DNA of 64,000 nucleotides, from positions 2,731,500-2,795,499 of the forward strand of contig NZ_CP036267.1 in the NCBI RefSeq assembly GCF_007744255.1, written 5' to 3'. The position numbers were made by a program, and so were the translations under genes. Under the pieces are notes generated by a model. It was not told the DNA's origin. It saw nothing but the letters and a program-made list of their open reading frames with translations, and ran no database searches. The stretch comes from Thalassoglobus polymorphus (GTDB taxonomy: Bacteria > Planctomycetota > Planctomycetia > Planctomycetales > Planctomycetaceae). The stretch's first letter is position 1; each line of letters begins with the position of its first letter. Positions 63,756 to 64,000 of the stretch are shown one piece after another.

Positions 63756-64000
63756 TTGGATGTATTCCCTTTAGAGCATTATCAATACTTGTTGTGCCCG
63801 TGAAGGTCACTTTCATGACTTCATAGACTGCTCGCCACGAGGCAGAACGGTAAGACCAATATTGGACCTGCCCTGGATGGAGCGGAATCGAATATCGTCG
63901 TTAGTGAACTGACGGATCTGCATCACATGCGTTTCAAATTTCATTCAGATTTTCCTGCTCCTGACAAAAATTTTACATTTGTTCGAGAGTTATGAGCCTC
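63756..64000. other. Upstream region of the protease/caspase block
   Basis: Should contain the promoter of the block. It includes a degenerate 104-base repeat copy at about 63773-63865. No gene is seen before the window ends. Confidence 0.45.
63773..63865 (+). repeat. Degenerate copy E of the 104-base repeat
   Basis: Starts TAGAGC, contains GCCCGTGAAGG and GCTCGCCACGAGGCAGAAC; the right end has diverged so the GCTCTA terminus is not seen. It lies just upstream of the block's first gene. Confidence 0.55.

Overview
The window looks like a chromosomal segment of a member of the Planctomycetota (Planctomycetales-like). Indicators are a DUF1559 prepilin-like protein with the H-x9-DG motif, a DUF1501 protein, Tat-exported TIM-barrel sugar enzymes, PQQ-type propellers, a serine/threonine kinase beside an ECF-like sigma factor, and a secreted WD40-caspase. 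Base composition is moderate. No rRNA or CRISPR array was seen. The assignment is inference from gene content; no marker-gene phylogeny was possible.

Layout. (1) 155-3677, minus: C39-type peptidase, RLAN/RimK-like ATP-grasp and GCS2 ligase, a compact putative peptide-ligase operon; then a secreted esterase (4086-4979). (2) 5863-14237, plus: a nitrate assimilation operon with nitrate/nitrite transporter, a nitrite reductase fused to zinc-ribbon, Rieske and FAD/NAD reductase modules, a DmsB-DmsC fusion, and a molybdopterin nitrate reductase. The last three genes overlap by 4 bases. (3) 14394-15251: NmrA/YtfG-like oxidoreductase. (4) 15438-22977, minus: phoR, pstS, pstC, pstA, pstB, phoU, phoB, with a Pho-box-like double repeat upstream of pstS. 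(5) 23286-38360: mostly secreted catabolic genes (two glycosidase-like TIM barrels, sugar isomerase, two esterases, PQQ propeller, M20 amidohydrolase), an MFS carrier, a DUF1501 protein, and a response regulator whose phospho-acceptor Asp is replaced by Glu.

(6) 39052-49370 is an accessory island bounded by two tRNA-Arg genes (ACG and UCG anticodons) that point toward each other and share sequence beyond their 3' ends. Inside are an integrase remnant, an unusual glycosyltransferase-like ORF, a DUF1559-sulfatase-modifying-factor fusion, a broken EF-hand gene, a truncated IS1182-like transposase cut by an IS3-family element, a truncated membrane protein, a protease-less LexA-like protein, an ankyrin protein, and two small element-type ORFs.

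(7) 49995-63755, minus: a coherent block of nine secreted or signalling genes. It contains two paralogous pairs of (M48 metalloprotease-TPR plus small secreted protein) on either side of a secreted WD40-caspase, followed by a Ser/Thr kinase, an ECF-like sigma factor and a secreted degenerate-protease/lipocalin-like protein, and ends at a strong terminator. This is my best candidate for an undescribed system: an extracytoplasmic protease/caspase module coupled to kinase and sigma-factor control.

Two dispersed repeat families were found. One is a 104-base element with TAGAGC/GCTCTA ends (three near-full copies, two degenerate). The other is a roughly 45-base element around GATCCTGAAACTTGAAAT (five copies). 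Motif positions were counted by hand and may be off by a residue or two.
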